Both the position numbers and the translations under genes were made by a program. From positions 62,001-126,000 of the forward strand of contig JACKAZ010000002.1 in NCBI GenBank assembly GCA_020634795.1: DNA of 64,000 nucleotides. Direction: 5' to 3'. Source of the stretch: Ardenticatenales bacterium. Its GTDB lineage: Bacteria; Chloroflexota; Anaerolineae; Ardenticatenales; Ardenticatenaceae. A model generated the notes under the pieces. That model was not told the DNA's origin and did no database searches. It saw nothing but the letters and a program-made list of their open reading frames with translations. This document shows positions 63,973 to 64,000 of the stretch, one piece after another. The stretch's first letter is position 1; every line of letters starts with the position of its first letter.

Positions 63973-64000
63973 AAAAAAGCCCCGCGATGGCCGATATCGG
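63973..64000 (-). terminator. Partial terminator at the window edge
   Basis: Read leftward, a GC-rich arm CGGGGC is followed by six T. The pairing arm lies beyond base 64000, so this is probably the end of an upstream minus-strand gene or an aspS leader element. Confidence 0.4.

Noticed and set aside
1..64000. tRNA, rRNA or prophage genes
   Set aside because: No cloverleaf-like sequence with a GTTCGAATCC-type arm, no rRNA segments, and no phage structural genes or integrase were found on reading both strands.

Overview
The window is a GC-rich bacterial chromosome segment with genes on both strands and no rRNA or tRNA that I can see. MalT-like LuxR regulators, SH3 and FG-GAP exported proteins, ScyD-like beta-propellers, GT-C-type membrane proteins and many small intergenic repeats suggest Chloroflexota (Anaerolineae, Caldilineae or a relative). 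This is inference from gene content; there is no phylogenetic marker beyond a partial view of aspS.

Layout. 0-4.5 kb: end of a PhzF-type gene, an ECF sigma factor with a zinc-finger/FecR membrane anti-sigma, and a convergent Rab-like GTPase. 4.5-10.8 kb: a DUF2202 ferritin-like protein behind a perfect CRP-type palindrome, a cytochrome c lipoprotein, DUF3224, a divergent PurA paralogue, and a VWA plus J-domain/pseudokinase pair. 11-17.6 kb: a MalT-like regulator, two small genes, a dihaem cytochrome and a ScyD-like protein. 17.8-25.3 kb: a phospholipid trio resembling E. coli ynbABC, a 7TM-GAF-HTH sensor with a two-component pair, and an SH3 lipoprotein. 25.4-37.3 kb: PfkB kinase, AspT-type transporter, a methyltransferase, selenium-type xanthine dehydrogenase, a WXG100-type exported protein with a lipoprotein, YgeY hydrolase, a HIBADH-type dehydrogenase and an MBL hydrolase. 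37.7-50.8 kb: a membrane CHAT protease, folC, exported and membrane proteins, an AhpD-like selenoprotein, an FHA protein, a broken nucleotidyltransferase, a frameshifted methyltransferase, a PIG-V-like enzyme and carbonic anhydrase. 51-64 kb: an envelope operon (ATP-grasp, flippase, two acyltransferases), epimerase, mobA, asd, JAMM protease, RNase Z, a CopD-like protein and aspS.

The strongest observation is the gene at 45897-46463. It belongs to the carboxymuconolactone decarboxylase/AhpD family, and its resolving cysteine position is an in-frame TGA (CPW-TGA-IDINS). A perfect 7-bp hairpin with a GTT loop begins 11 nt after the TGA and fits the bacterial SECIS model. The window independently carries two genes of selenium-associated families (Se-type molybdenum hydroxylase and YgeY) and mobA, so the host probably uses selenium both as selenocysteine and in labile cofactor form.

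Other items worth following are a WXG100/lipoprotein cassette bracketed by two 78-bp direct repeats, a J-domain pseudokinase/VWA module behind a promoter with an operator in its spacer, a PurA paralogue lacking the aspartate loop, and a CHAT protease tethered to the membrane. Minisatellite arrays with 9-bp units lie directly upstream of four start codons, and a mosaic intergenic repeat family recurs across the window.
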